Assembly (NCBI RefSeq): GCF_039710355.1
Contig: NZ_JBDKWZ010000003.1
Span: forward strand, 186,001 to 250,000
Direction of reading: 5' to 3'
Origin: Rapidithrix thailandica
GTDB taxonomy: Bacteria; Bacteroidota; Bacteroidia; Cytophagales; Flammeovirgaceae
DNA length: 64,000 nucleotides
Below the pieces are notes generated by a model that saw nothing but the letters and a program-made list of their open reading frames with translations, did not search any database and was not told the DNA's origin. This document shows positions 33,591 to 41,174 of this stretch, piece by piece. A program made the translations under genes and the position numbers. Position 1 is the stretch's first letter; every line of letters starts with the position of its first letter.

Positions 33591-34070
33591 TCACCGGTGT
33601 TTGTTTTCCATTGTATAGCTAAAATGTACCACTTGTTCTTCAGTTGTAATTGGGGTTGAACGGTAAAAGTCCAAGGCATGGTCATCTACTTTGTCCGCTT
33701 GGACATATGCTTCTTCAAACCCGTTTTCTTGACAATACTCTGTAATGGCTTGAATCAGTTGCTTACCAAGCCCCTGTCGTTGAAATGACCTCAAAACAGC
33801 CAGATCAAAAATATAGGCCAGTGGTTTTTCGGAGTAATATTGATCCATTTTATATGCCGTTAGTCCACCAATCACATTTCCTTTCCAACGTGCTACGAAA
33901 ACCATAAACCCGTCCTTTTCCAAAACCCCTTGTAAATGTTTCCGACTGGGAATTGAAAAGTTCTGCATTTCAAAAACCTCTTCAAATACCTTGATCAAGG
34001 CTTCGAACTTGTCCAGTTCATGACCATCCAGCTTTTCTATGGTCACATTTTTTATTTCTTTCATTTTCAT
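33591..34070 (-). CDS. GNAT acetyltransferase resembling AAC(3)-I
   Basis: This 159-residue protein is read from the ATG at 34070 (MKMKEIKN); an ATG at 34064 is also possible. The acetyl-CoA loop is FDLAVLRSFQRQGLGKQL, followed by AYVQADKVDDHALDFYR and VVHFSYTM. That order and spacing closely follow AAC(3)-I aminoglycoside 3-N-acetyltransferases (YDLAV…RRQGIA…YVQADYGDDPA…MHF). Environmental relatives are chromosomal; whether it gives resistance cannot be told. A 26-bp sequence shared with another gene lies just upstream. Confidence 0.75.
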   Translation of the reverse strand: MKMKEIKNVTIEKLDGHELDKFEALIKVFEEVFEMQNFSIPSRKHLQGVLEKDGFMVFVARWKGNVIGGLTAYKMDQYYSEKPLAYIFDLAVLRSFQRQGLGKQLIQAITEYCQENGFEEAYVQADKVDDHALDFYRSTPITTEEQVVHFSYTMENKHR

Positions 34071-34094
34071 CCGGTACGATCGATAATAAATAAA

Positions 34095-34120
34095 GAAGTG
34101 GTTTAAACTTATAGTTTTGA
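34095..34120 (-). promoter_or_regulatory. Shared upstream element, copy 1
   Basis: On the minus strand this reads CTATAAGTTTAAACCACTT within a 26-bp match to 36803-36829, differing by one base and one A in a run. It contains the dyad AAGT…ACTT and lies about 25 bp before the AAC(3)-I-like ATG. Confidence 0.5.
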
Positions 34121-34212
34121 CCGAAAATGGAATCAAAAACCGGCTCATCAAGACACTTATTGAAGAGAGTAGCCAAAGCTATTGTTGAAAAAAGAAACAC
34201 AGAGGAGGTGTT

Positions 34213-34845
34213 TTACTCAAACAATTTCCCTTCAGGTATACCTTCTTTTACAGCTTTCGGAAAATACTGGTCCATCATCTCTTTTACTTCTTCTAACCAG
34301 ATTTTCCTTTGTTGTAAATCGCTCGTCACGATGATCCGGAACATTCTTCTGTCAAATTGTTTCACTCCACAGAAGTCAAAAATACAATTCTTCCAAATCG
34401 TTTCCAGAGGATCTTTAAATAGTAAGTTTTCCCTTTCCGCATTCGTATTGGAAGTATTAAATACCAGTCCGGTTTTCGCTTTTAACAAGCCAACAGGTAC
34501 ACCTTCCCCACTATCTCCTTCTTCAAATTTATAGGCAATCCCCGGCCGGATTACCCTGTCAATCCATCCTTTCAGAATGGCAGGAGGTTGTCCCCACCAA
34601 TTCGGATGAATCACAATGATTCCATCACTACTCAGCAATTCTTCGCAATGTCTTTTGATTACCGGATCCGCCAATCCGTCTCTGGAAATTTCTTCCTTTT
34701 CCAAGATGGGATCGAACGTTTCCTTATGCAGATCATGAAAGATTACCGTATGTCCGTTTTCCAGTAAGCGTTCTTTACAAGCTTCCGCAATAGCATGGTT
34801 GAAACTGCCACTGTCAGGGTGGCCAAGTACAATTAGTATATTCAT
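34213..34845 (-). CDS. NAD(P)H-dependent oxidoreductase, flavodoxin-like fold
   Basis: This 210-residue FMN-dependent reductase of the KefF/MdaB/NQO type reduces quinones or similar acceptors. The N-terminal LIVLGHPDSGSFNHAIAEA is the phosphate-binding region. DGIIVIHPNWWGQPPAILKGW is the family's characteristic strand-loop. GLVFNTSNTNA is the last FMN contact. It is cytoplasmic with no signal peptide. It lies in a run of minus-strand small enzymes. Confidence 0.88.
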   Translation of the reverse strand: MNILIVLGHPDSGSFNHAIAEACKERLLENGHTVIFHDLHKETFDPILEKEEISRDGLADPVIKRHCEELLSSDGIIVIHPNWWGQPPAILKGWIDRVIRPGIAYKFEEGDSGEGVPVGLLKAKTGLVFNTSNTNAERENLLFKDPLETIWKNCIFDFCGVKQFDRRMFRIIVTSDLQQRKIWLEEVKEMMDQYFPKAVKEGIPEGKLFE

Positions 34846-34918
34846 TCTGGTTCAATATAGAGTTTTAACTGCCAAGTAAATCGGGCAAGAAACATTTTTA
34901 TGTCACTCGTATGTAGCC

Positions 34919-35359
34919 TTACTTTAAAGGTAATTCCATGTGGTATAAATCAATCCCCTCCGCCCAAAAGTCCTCTACAATTTCAATCAATCTGAAGTTA
35001 AATTTTTGATAAAATTGAAATGCAAACTGAGAAGTTCTTACGGCAATCACTTGAATCTCCGGATGTTTCTTTATTTGCTCGATTCTGTATCGGGTAAGCC
35101 GGCTACCCAGGCCCTTACCCATCGCCTCCGGGTGCACCATATCCCAGGAGATCCTGGCAGTTTTGCCATCGTCCATATAATTGACTCCGCCTGCTCCTAC
35201 AATCTTCCTCCCTTCTTCCATCACAAAATAATGTCGGGAATACAATTCAAGGTATTCTATAAAATCCTTCTCTTCCGAAGCATCAAAAAACTCAGGTGTA
35301 TTAAGCCGCAATAGCTCAATGAGTGCCTCCCGGTCTTGGTTAGTATACAGTCTGATCAT
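34919..35359 (-). CDS. GNAT family N-acetyltransferase
   Basis: This 146-residue protein is read from the ATG at 35359 (MIRLYTNQDREALIELLR). The acetyl-CoA motif is MVHPEAMGKGLGSRLTRYR, and VIAVRTSQFAFQFYQKFNFR is the usual last strand and helix. The acceptor substrate is unknown. It is divergent from the YjaB-like GNAT, sharing a 266-bp intergenic region. Confidence 0.85.
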   Translation of the reverse strand: MIRLYTNQDREALIELLRLNTPEFFDASEEKDFIEYLELYSRHYFVMEEGRKIVGAGGVNYMDDGKTARISWDMVHPEAMGKGLGSRLTRYRIEQIKKHPEIQVIAVRTSQFAFQFYQKFNFRLIEIVEDFWAEGIDLYHMELPLK

Positions 35360-35625
35360 TCTCCATAAAATATTAATATAGTTTAAAGATATACAGATCG
35401 GCATATTATCCCAATAACCGGTTAATTTTCTATTCAGCAACACAACCAACTTGCCTATGGCTTTAATCCGTTTGTATAGGAAAATTATTTTATTGTTAGG
35501 ACTACAAACGTTAAGCAAGGTTATCGAGACAGCAAAACGATTCTCCCCTTGAATTAAATTTATTCTTTGTGCGATCCATAAGGAATTTGATAATTTTGAA
35601 ATGTAGTAACAGGACAATCAATATC

Positions 35626-36075
35626 ATGATAAATACAATCGATAAAATAGATCCGGTCGAATTTCCTGAAGTAGTGGAAGTCTGGGAAGCCTCTGTACGG
35701 GCAACACATCATTTCTTGAAAGAAGAAGATATTCTATTTTTCAAACCTTTGATTTTGAAGGAATATTTGAAAGCCGTTGATCTGGCATGCATTCGCAATC
35801 AATCCGGCAAAATTCTAGGGTTTATGGGGGTAGCCGAGGGCAATCTCGAAATGTTGTTTATTCATCCGGATGCCCGGGGGAAAGGCATTGGAAAAACCCT
35901 CACTCAACATGCCATCAGACAAATGCAAGTAACCAAGGTGGATGTCAATGAGGACAACGGACAAGCCATTGGTTTTTATGAACATATGGGTTTTCAGACG
36001 GTTGGCCGTTCGGAGTTGGATGGAGCGGGAAAACCTTATCCGTTATTACACATGGCATTGAAAGCGACACATTAA
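35626..36075 (+). CDS. GNAT family acetyltransferase, YjaB-like
   Basis: This 149-residue protein is read from the ATG at 35626. The features WEASVRATHHFLKEEDI, MLFIHPDARGKGIGKTL, KVDVNEDNGQAIGFYEHMGF and GAGKPYPLLHM follow E. coli YjaB along the whole length. The acetyl-CoA loop is intact. The physiological substrate of YjaB-type enzymes is unclear. The Crp-family gene follows on the same strand. Confidence 0.85.
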   Translation: MINTIDKIDPVEFPEVVEVWEASVRATHHFLKEEDILFFKPLILKEYLKAVDLACIRNQSGKILGFMGVAEGNLEMLFIHPDARGKGIGKTLTQHAIRQMQVTKVDVNEDNGQAIGFYEHMGFQTVGRSELDGAGKPYPLLHMALKATH

Positions 36076-36153
36076 TCCGAACCCCGACAAATGATCCGGT
36101 GGGGATTGCTTCTTGGTTAATCGAATGACATAACAAGTAAACTTTCTACAACA

Positions 36154-36726
36154 ATGCATCCGAATCTCATCCAACATATCCGAAAGTATGTGAATATCCG
36201 GGAAGCGGAAACGGATATTTTATGGGACTACATTAAGCCTTTGGCAGCCAAAAAGAAAGATTTTTTGTTGCAAGAAGGACAGGTTTGTAAATCCAACTTT
36301 TTTGTGGAAAAAGGCTGTTTACGGATGTTTTTTATAAATGAAAAAGGCACGGAACAAATTACGGATTTTGCTATCGAAAACTGGTGGATGGCTGATTATA
36401 TGAGTTTTCTTCACCAAGCTCCTTCTTCCTTTTATATCCAGGCCATTGAAAAGTCTACGGTCTATTGCCTATTTCATCACTCACAGAACGAGCTGTTTGC
36501 AAAACTGCCACAATTAGAACGGTATTTTCGATTGGTTTCCCAAAGGGCAAATGCCGCCTCCCAATACCGGATCATGCATATGTACAACTTGTCACGCGAA
36601 GAGCTCTATCACCACTTCAGCACTTCTTTCCCGGAGTTTGTTCAACGGGTTCCGCAATATATGCTAGCCTCTTTTTTAGGGTTTACTCCTGAGTATTTAA
36701 GTGAAATACGGAAAAAGAAGACGTGA
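36154..36726 (+). CDS. Crp/Fnr-family transcriptional regulator
   Basis: This 190-residue protein has an N-terminal cyclic-nucleotide-binding-like beta roll (about 30-115: FLLQEGQVCKSNFFVEKGCL, DFAIENWWMADYMSFL) and a short C-terminal HTH (about 145-185: QRVPQYMLASFLGFTPEYLS). Such Bacteroidota regulators usually lack the cAMP-contact residues and control small neighbouring operons. It may regulate the hydrolase that follows or the shared element upstream of it. Confidence 0.88.
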   Translation: MHPNLIQHIRKYVNIREAETDILWDYIKPLAAKKKDFLLQEGQVCKSNFFVEKGCLRMFFINEKGTEQITDFAIENWWMADYMSFLHQAPSSFYIQAIEKSTVYCLFHHSQNELFAKLPQLERYFRLVSQRANAASQYRIMHMYNLSREELYHHFSTSFPEFVQRVPQYMLASFLGFTPEYLSEIRKKKT

Positions 36727-36802
36727 TGCCCTTTCAATTTTATCCGGGGAAACTTGACAGATATAGAGTGAGTTAACTTTTTCTTTTTCCTAAAAAATGG
36801 AA

Positions 36803-36829
36803 TCAAAAACTATAAGTGTAAACCACTTC
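36803..36829 (+). promoter_or_regulatory. Shared upstream element, copy 2
   Basis: CTATAAGTGTAAACCACTT lies within a 27-bp stretch nearly identical to the reverse strand at 34095-34120. The dyad AAGTG…CACTT is perfect here. It lies about 90 bp before the hydrolase ATG. Confidence 0.5.
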
Positions 36830-36917
36830 ATTTTTTCCCGCTTAAAAAATGAAACAAACTCCCACGCAAAATACGTTAAGTCTGCTATTATCCTTTACAA
36901 AAACAGGAAAACTAAAT

Positions 36918-37463
36918 ATGAAAGCACTAATCCTTATTGACCTTCAAAATGACTATTTTGAAGGAGGAGCAATGGAATTGGCTCATGCGGAAAAAGCAAG
37001 CGAAAAAGCCCAACAACTCCTACAGCAATTCAGAAAAGAAAGCCTACCCATTGTGCATATTCAACATATCGCCACCCGGCCGGAAGCCGGTTTTTTCTTA
37101 CCCGGTACATCCGGAGCGGAAATCCATCGGAACGTACAACCCGGAGCCAATGAAAAAATTATTGTCAAGCATTCTCCCAACAGCTTTCAAGGAACTGAAT
37201 TATTGACCTATTTACAAGAATCCAGAATTACAGATTTGGTCATATGTGGGATGATGACGCATATGTGTGTGGATTCCACCACCCGGGCCGCCAAAGATTT
37301 TGGCTTTGCCTGTACAGTTATTGCTGATGCCTGTGCCACAAAAAGCCTTAAAATACAGGGCCAACTTATACAGGCTCAAGATGTACATAACTCCTTTTTA
37401 GCGGCATTAAACTACTACTATGCAACTGTAAAAACCACAAAAGAGTACGTTGCAGATAAGTAA
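36918..37463 (+). CDS. Cysteine hydrolase, isochorismatase family
   Basis: This 181-residue protein is read from the ATG at 36918 (MKALILIDLQNDYF). The catalytic Asp (D8), the Lys in KIIVKHSPNSF and the nucleophilic Cys in GMMTHMCVDSTTRAA form the triad of the family. Members hydrolyse nicotinamide, isochorismate, carbamates or related amides; the exact substrate is unknown. It is cytoplasmic. It lies downstream of the Crp-family gene and the shared upstream element. Confidence 0.9.
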   Translation: MKALILIDLQNDYFEGGAMELAHAEKASEKAQQLLQQFRKESLPIVHIQHIATRPEAGFFLPGTSGAEIHRNVQPGANEKIIVKHSPNSFQGTELLTYLQESRITDLVICGMMTHMCVDSTTRAAKDFGFACTVIADACATKSLKIQGQLIQAQDVHNSFLAALNYYYATVKTTKEYVADK

Positions 37464-37762
37464 GTACTTCCTGAAGAGTGAGAAGAAGAAAAACTCTTTT
37501 CACGCCTTCCTTCACTCCATCATTCTTCCCTAGTGAAGGCTCGCATTCGAAGGTTCTTGGAATCAATTAAACACCCTACGGACCATCGCCTCTATCATCA
37601 CGATCATTTTAGTCGCTATTGCTTGTTTAAGCACTCATGCACCCACTTTGAAATACCCTCCTCAGGGCTTGCCAAGGCTTCGTTGATCCTCATCCGTTGA
37701 CCGAGCTGATAACAAAATACCTTTTAAAATCAACTGAACCCAACTATATAGCAAAAATTATC
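37464..37762. other. Intergenic region, no gene seen
   Basis: A weak dyad CCTTCACT…AGTGAAGG (near 37509-37537) is the only structure. I see no coding potential. Confidence 0.5.
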
Positions 37763-38112
37763 ATGGCATTTAGCATTGTTTTCATTTTCACATCAAGTTT
37801 TCACTCCAACATACAAGAGACATCTTTCAGTATTGTAAAGATGAAAGGGATGCAGTTTCATCCCAAAGTCATTGAATGTGGAAGTGGGGAGCACAGTAAA
37901 ATGGATCAATGAAAGTAACGGCATACACGATGTAGTGTCAAAAAACCGGAAGGTTCAAAAGCAAAATTCTACAAAAAGGGGAAGTTTTCACATCTACTTT
38001 TAAAGAAGCCGGAGTGTATCATTACTATTGCCAAGCGCATAAAATAATGGGGATGAAAGGCCAATATCACAAGAGGGAACAGTGGTAGGAAAGGCCTGTT
38101 TGTTCTTTCTTT
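37763..38112 (+). pseudogene. Decayed cupredoxin (plastocyanin-like) gene
   Basis: Frame 1 gives a signal-like start and SIVKMKGMQFHPKVIE, then stops. Frame 2 continues with VEVGSTVKWINESNGIHDVV. A third gives FKSKILQKGEVFTSTFKE and then AGVYHYYCQAHKIMGMKG. The copper ligands of a cupredoxin (His in GIHD, and Cys, His and Met in YCQAHKIMGM) are still readable. At least three frameshifts break the gene. The region also supplies a perfect -7 promoter element for the next gene. Confidence 0.85.
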
Positions 38113-38130
38113 TTTTTAACCGTTGCTCTA

Positions 38131-38138
38131 TACCTTTG
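38131..38138 (+). promoter_or_regulatory. -7 element of the oxidoreductase promoter
   Basis: TACCTTTG matches TAnnTTTG exactly and would start transcription near 38145, about 28 nt before the ATG at 38173. No well-spaced -33 element is evident. Confidence 0.45.
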
Positions 38139-38172
38139 GGGCCTTTACTTAGTAATCCAAAAAAAACTAAAC

Positions 38173-39117
38173 ATGAAAACTATTGTATTAAACCAATTTG
38201 GAGATGTCGAAAACCTCCAAATCAAAGAACTACCTATTCCCTCTATTTCAGAAGATGAGGTACTGATAAAAGTAAAAGCCATCAGTATTAACCCTGTGGA
38301 TATCAAAACCAGGAAAGGGGAAGCCTTGGCCAACAAGTTGAAAAAGCACGACCCACTGGTCTTGGGTTGGGATATCTCTGGAACCATCGAAAAAACGGGC
38401 CATCAGGTAACGGATTTTTCTGTAGGAGAAGATGTATTCGGCATGGTGAATTTTGTGGGTCATGGCAAAGCCTATGCAGAGTACGTTGCGGTACCGGCCT
38501 CACAGATAGCCCGTAAGCCGTCCAACATTAGCCATGAAGAAGCTGCGGCCAGTACGCTTGCGGCATTAACTGCCTGGCAAGCCTTTACGGAATTCGGACA
38601 TTTGAAAGCTGGCGACAAAGTACTGATTCATGCTGCTTCAGGTGGTGTGGGTCATTTTGCCGTACAAATCGCCAAATATTTAAAAGCTTATGTAATCGGT
38701 ACCTCTTCCGCACAAAACAAAGAATTTGTGTTGGGACTTGGAGCCGATGAACATGTAGATTACAGAAAACAACGGTTTGAAGATGTATTATCAGAGATCG
38801 ATTTCTGTTTGGAGTCGATAGGTGGAGAAAACTTTGAGCGGACGGTTGAAGTGGTCAGACCTTTCGGAACCATTATCAATTTGCCATCCGGCTTAAGCGA
38901 AACAGCCAAAGAAAAATCCAAACGCAAAAATATCAAAGCTTGCTTTTTTATGGCGGTGTATTCCAACGGCAAGGATATGAACGTGATTGCGCATCTTTTG
39001 GAAAAAGGAATTATCAAAGCGCATGTTTCTAATAGTTTTGCTTTCGAAGAAATGGCAGAAGCCCACCGGCAAATCGAAAGTGGCCGCACCGTAGGCAAAG
39101 TCGTAATTTCAGTATAA
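38173..39117 (+). CDS. NADP-dependent quinone/alcohol oxidoreductase (MDR family)
   Basis: This 314-residue medium-chain dehydrogenase/reductase has a GroES-like N-terminal domain (about 25-115: EDEVLIKVKAISINPVDIKT, GEDVFGMVNFVG). The nucleotide-binding signature is HAASGGVGHFAVQIAKYLKA near residue 155. It lacks the structural zinc cysteines, like quinone reductases. It is cytoplasmic and probably reduces quinones or enones. A terminator follows. Confidence 0.9.
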   Translation: MKTIVLNQFGDVENLQIKELPIPSISEDEVLIKVKAISINPVDIKTRKGEALANKLKKHDPLVLGWDISGTIEKTGHQVTDFSVGEDVFGMVNFVGHGKAYAEYVAVPASQIARKPSNISHEEAAASTLAALTAWQAFTEFGHLKAGDKVLIHAASGGVGHFAVQIAKYLKAYVIGTSSAQNKEFVLGLGADEHVDYRKQRFEDVLSEIDFCLESIGGENFERTVEVVRPFGTIINLPSGLSETAKEKSKRKNIKACFFMAVYSNGKDMNVIAHLLEKGIIKAHVSNSFAFEEMAEAHRQIESGRTVGKVVISV

Positions 39118-39124
39118 AAAATAC

Positions 39125-39160
39125 GCCCTGGGGTATGTTCAGACATACTTCGGGGCTTTC
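39125..39160 (+). terminator. Terminator after the oxidoreductase
   Basis: A 14-bp stem (39125-39138 with 39143-39156) pairs throughout if G-T pairs are allowed. It has the loop TCAG and a T tail. Confidence 0.75.
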
Positions 39161-39974
39161 TATCTTCCTCCCCCCTACCTTTTACCGCTTAGTTCCTCAT
39201 AATGAGTCAAAGAAAAATCAAATTTTCAAGCAAAAAGTCGATTAAGAAATTTATAATTTTTATATAACTTTAGGGCTAGAACTTATAACTGAATCGCTAT
39301 TTCCTTGAGAACTTGTTAATGCACATGGTATATTTATATACTTTATTAGTACTATCTATTTTTACTAGCAACATAGAAATAAATTCCCCTGGGCCACTCA
39401 ATGATGAAGAGTTGGTCTTTACCAATGATTCCCTAGATTTTATTTCTAACAGCCTACGCGCAGAACCTGTTGTTATTTCCCGTAGAATACATAGACTCCA
39501 ATTCAAGTTTATGCTTTCCGGGCATCATGGTGTGTACGTTTCAAGTATGCATCCTTCCTCTTGTTCCACAGCAAACATTAACAATGTATATCCATTGCTT
39601 TTGATCAAAAGGCGTTTTATCGCGTGCCCGAATGCCCCTTGATTTTCTGATATCACCTTTTCAAATTCAAATACATTTTGACGTAACGGTACATACTAAG
39701 TAATTCATCAGTACATTTTGCCACACAAGGATATTTCGTTGAAAGAGATGTTCTCCAAAACAACTACGTTTTCAGTTGATCTTCTTTGTAAAAGCCACTT
39801 ACAGAAGGAAAAACAACATCAAAACATATTAGTTGAGCTACTGGTTACTTAGTGAGATGCAACCCTTTGAAGTACTGGATTTTAACAATACTTCAGGTTC
39901 ATTGCTCATTTTCCAAGTCAAAATTTCAATCCTCTTTTAAGTAAATTTATTAAATGATTTAACGTAAACTATCA
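39161..39974. other. Long region without a recognisable gene
   Basis: This stretch of about 800 bp precedes the efflux operon. A 109-codon frame at 39313-39642 (plus) has a hydrophobic start but no family resemblance, and an opposite frame overlaps it. The segment around 39750-39850 carries short protein-like phrases (SHLQKEKQHQNILVELLV) that may be relics. I see no supportable gene or RNA. Confidence 0.4.
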
Positions 39975-41174
39975 ATGATTAACTACCGGCTTATTCTATT
40001 GTATTTCTCTCTGGTCATTACGAGTATATTGACATCTTGTAATGAAGAGGGCCGTAAAAATATCACCGATAACAGTAAACCTGTAACGGTACCTGTTCTC
40101 CAATTAAAAAGCAAATCCATCCACCTTCCTCAAACGTACATCTGCGATATTCAGGCAGTACAGTTTGTAGAAGTACGGGCCAAAGTGGAAGGCTATGTGG
40201 ACAATATTTTTGTAGACGAAGGCCAATTTGTTAAAAAAGGCCAAGCGTTATTTCAATTAAGTTCATTCGAACTGAAAGAAATGGTGAACCGGGCCAATGC
40301 CACCCTGTATCAGGCCAAAGCCGAAGCCAAAGCAGCCAGCCTGGAAGTAGAACGCCTCAAGGTATTGGTGGATAAAGATATCATCACATCTTCGGAACTG
40401 GAATTGGCCAAATCAAAACTTGCCGTGGCAGAAGCCAATATTACTGAGACAGAGTCTTTGTTGAAGAATGCCCAAAACATGCTCTCTTATACCACGATCA
40501 AAGCTCCTTTTGACGGTATTGTGGACCGGATTCCTTTCAAAACCGGAAGTTTGGTGACCGCAGGTGATTTGATGACCAATATTACAGACATCTCTGAAGT
40601 ATTTGCTTATTACAAAGTAAATGAAAACGAGTACCTGCGCTATATGAGGGAAAAGATCGATAAAGGGGGGGAAGACAAAGATATCACCGAGTTGAGCCTG
40701 ATTTTGTCGGATGGAAAGTACTATCCCTTTAAGGGCGTGCTGGAAACCATGGAAGCCGATTTCGAAAGAGGAACGGGCTCTATTGCCTTCAGGGTGCGTT
40801 TTCCCAACCCTAACGGCCTGCTCAAACACGGGGCAACCGGTAAGATAGAAATGACCAATGAATTGAAAGATGTATTCCTGATCCCTCAAAAATCTACTTT
40901 TGAAGTACAGGATTACAATTATGTATATCTCTTAAATAATGAGAATAAAGTAAAGGTAGAAAGCTTTAAACCTATCAAGCGGTTTGATGTGTACTATGTG
41001 GTCGATGGATTCCAGTCCGGTGACCGGATCATCTTTGAAGGCATCCAACAAGTCAGAGACGGAGTTGAGGTAAACCCTACTCCGGTCACGGATGAAGAAG
41101 CCTATGACAATTTAGCTAAACACAATCAAAACCACATTGAACCGACTGATCTATCATGCTTGAGTTATTTATAA
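39975..41174 (+). CDS. RND efflux periplasmic adaptor (membrane fusion lipoprotein)
   Basis: This 399-residue lipoprotein (LVITSILTSC) anchors in the inner membrane and links pump to outer-membrane channel. The lipoyl half-domains (VRAKVEGYVDNIFVDEGQFV and IKAPFDGIVDRIPFKTG) flank a long helical hairpin (about 95-165). A beta-barrel and membrane-proximal domain follow. It is the first gene of a three-gene efflux operon; its end overlaps the pump gene by 19 bp. Confidence 0.93.
   Translation: MINYRLILLYFSLVITSILTSCNEEGRKNITDNSKPVTVPVLQLKSKSIHLPQTYICDIQAVQFVEVRAKVEGYVDNIFVDEGQFVKKGQALFQLSSFELKEMVNRANATLYQAKAEAKAASLEVERLKVLVDKDIITSSELELAKSKLAVAEANITETESLLKNAQNMLSYTTIKAPFDGIVDRIPFKTGSLVTAGDLMTNITDISEVFAYYKVNENEYLRYMREKIDKGGEDKDITELSLILSDGKYYPFKGVLETMEADFERGTGSIAFRVRFPNPNGLLKHGATGKIEMTNELKDVFLIPQKSTFEVQDYNYVYLLNNENKVKVESFKPIKRFDVYYVVDGFQSGDRIIFEGIQQVRDGVEVNPTPVTDEEAYDNLAKHNQNHIEPTDLSCLSYL

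Noticed and set aside
33464..33685. 73-residue minus-strand frame after the AAC(3)-I-like gene
   Set aside because: It overlaps that gene in another frame and runs through a terminator hairpin.
37509..37537. 8-bp inverted repeat CCTTCACT/AGTGAAGG
   Set aside because: Short arms, long loop and no T-run; it is expected by chance in this length.
39313..39642. 109-residue plus-strand frame starting MLMHMVYLYTLLVLSIF
   Set aside because: It starts with TTG, is contested by an opposite frame, has no family resemblance, and the composition of its second half is not protein-like.
39161..39974. Riboswitch upstream of the efflux operon
   Set aside because: No recognisable conserved core of any riboswitch class and no strong terminator or anti-terminator pair near the operon start.
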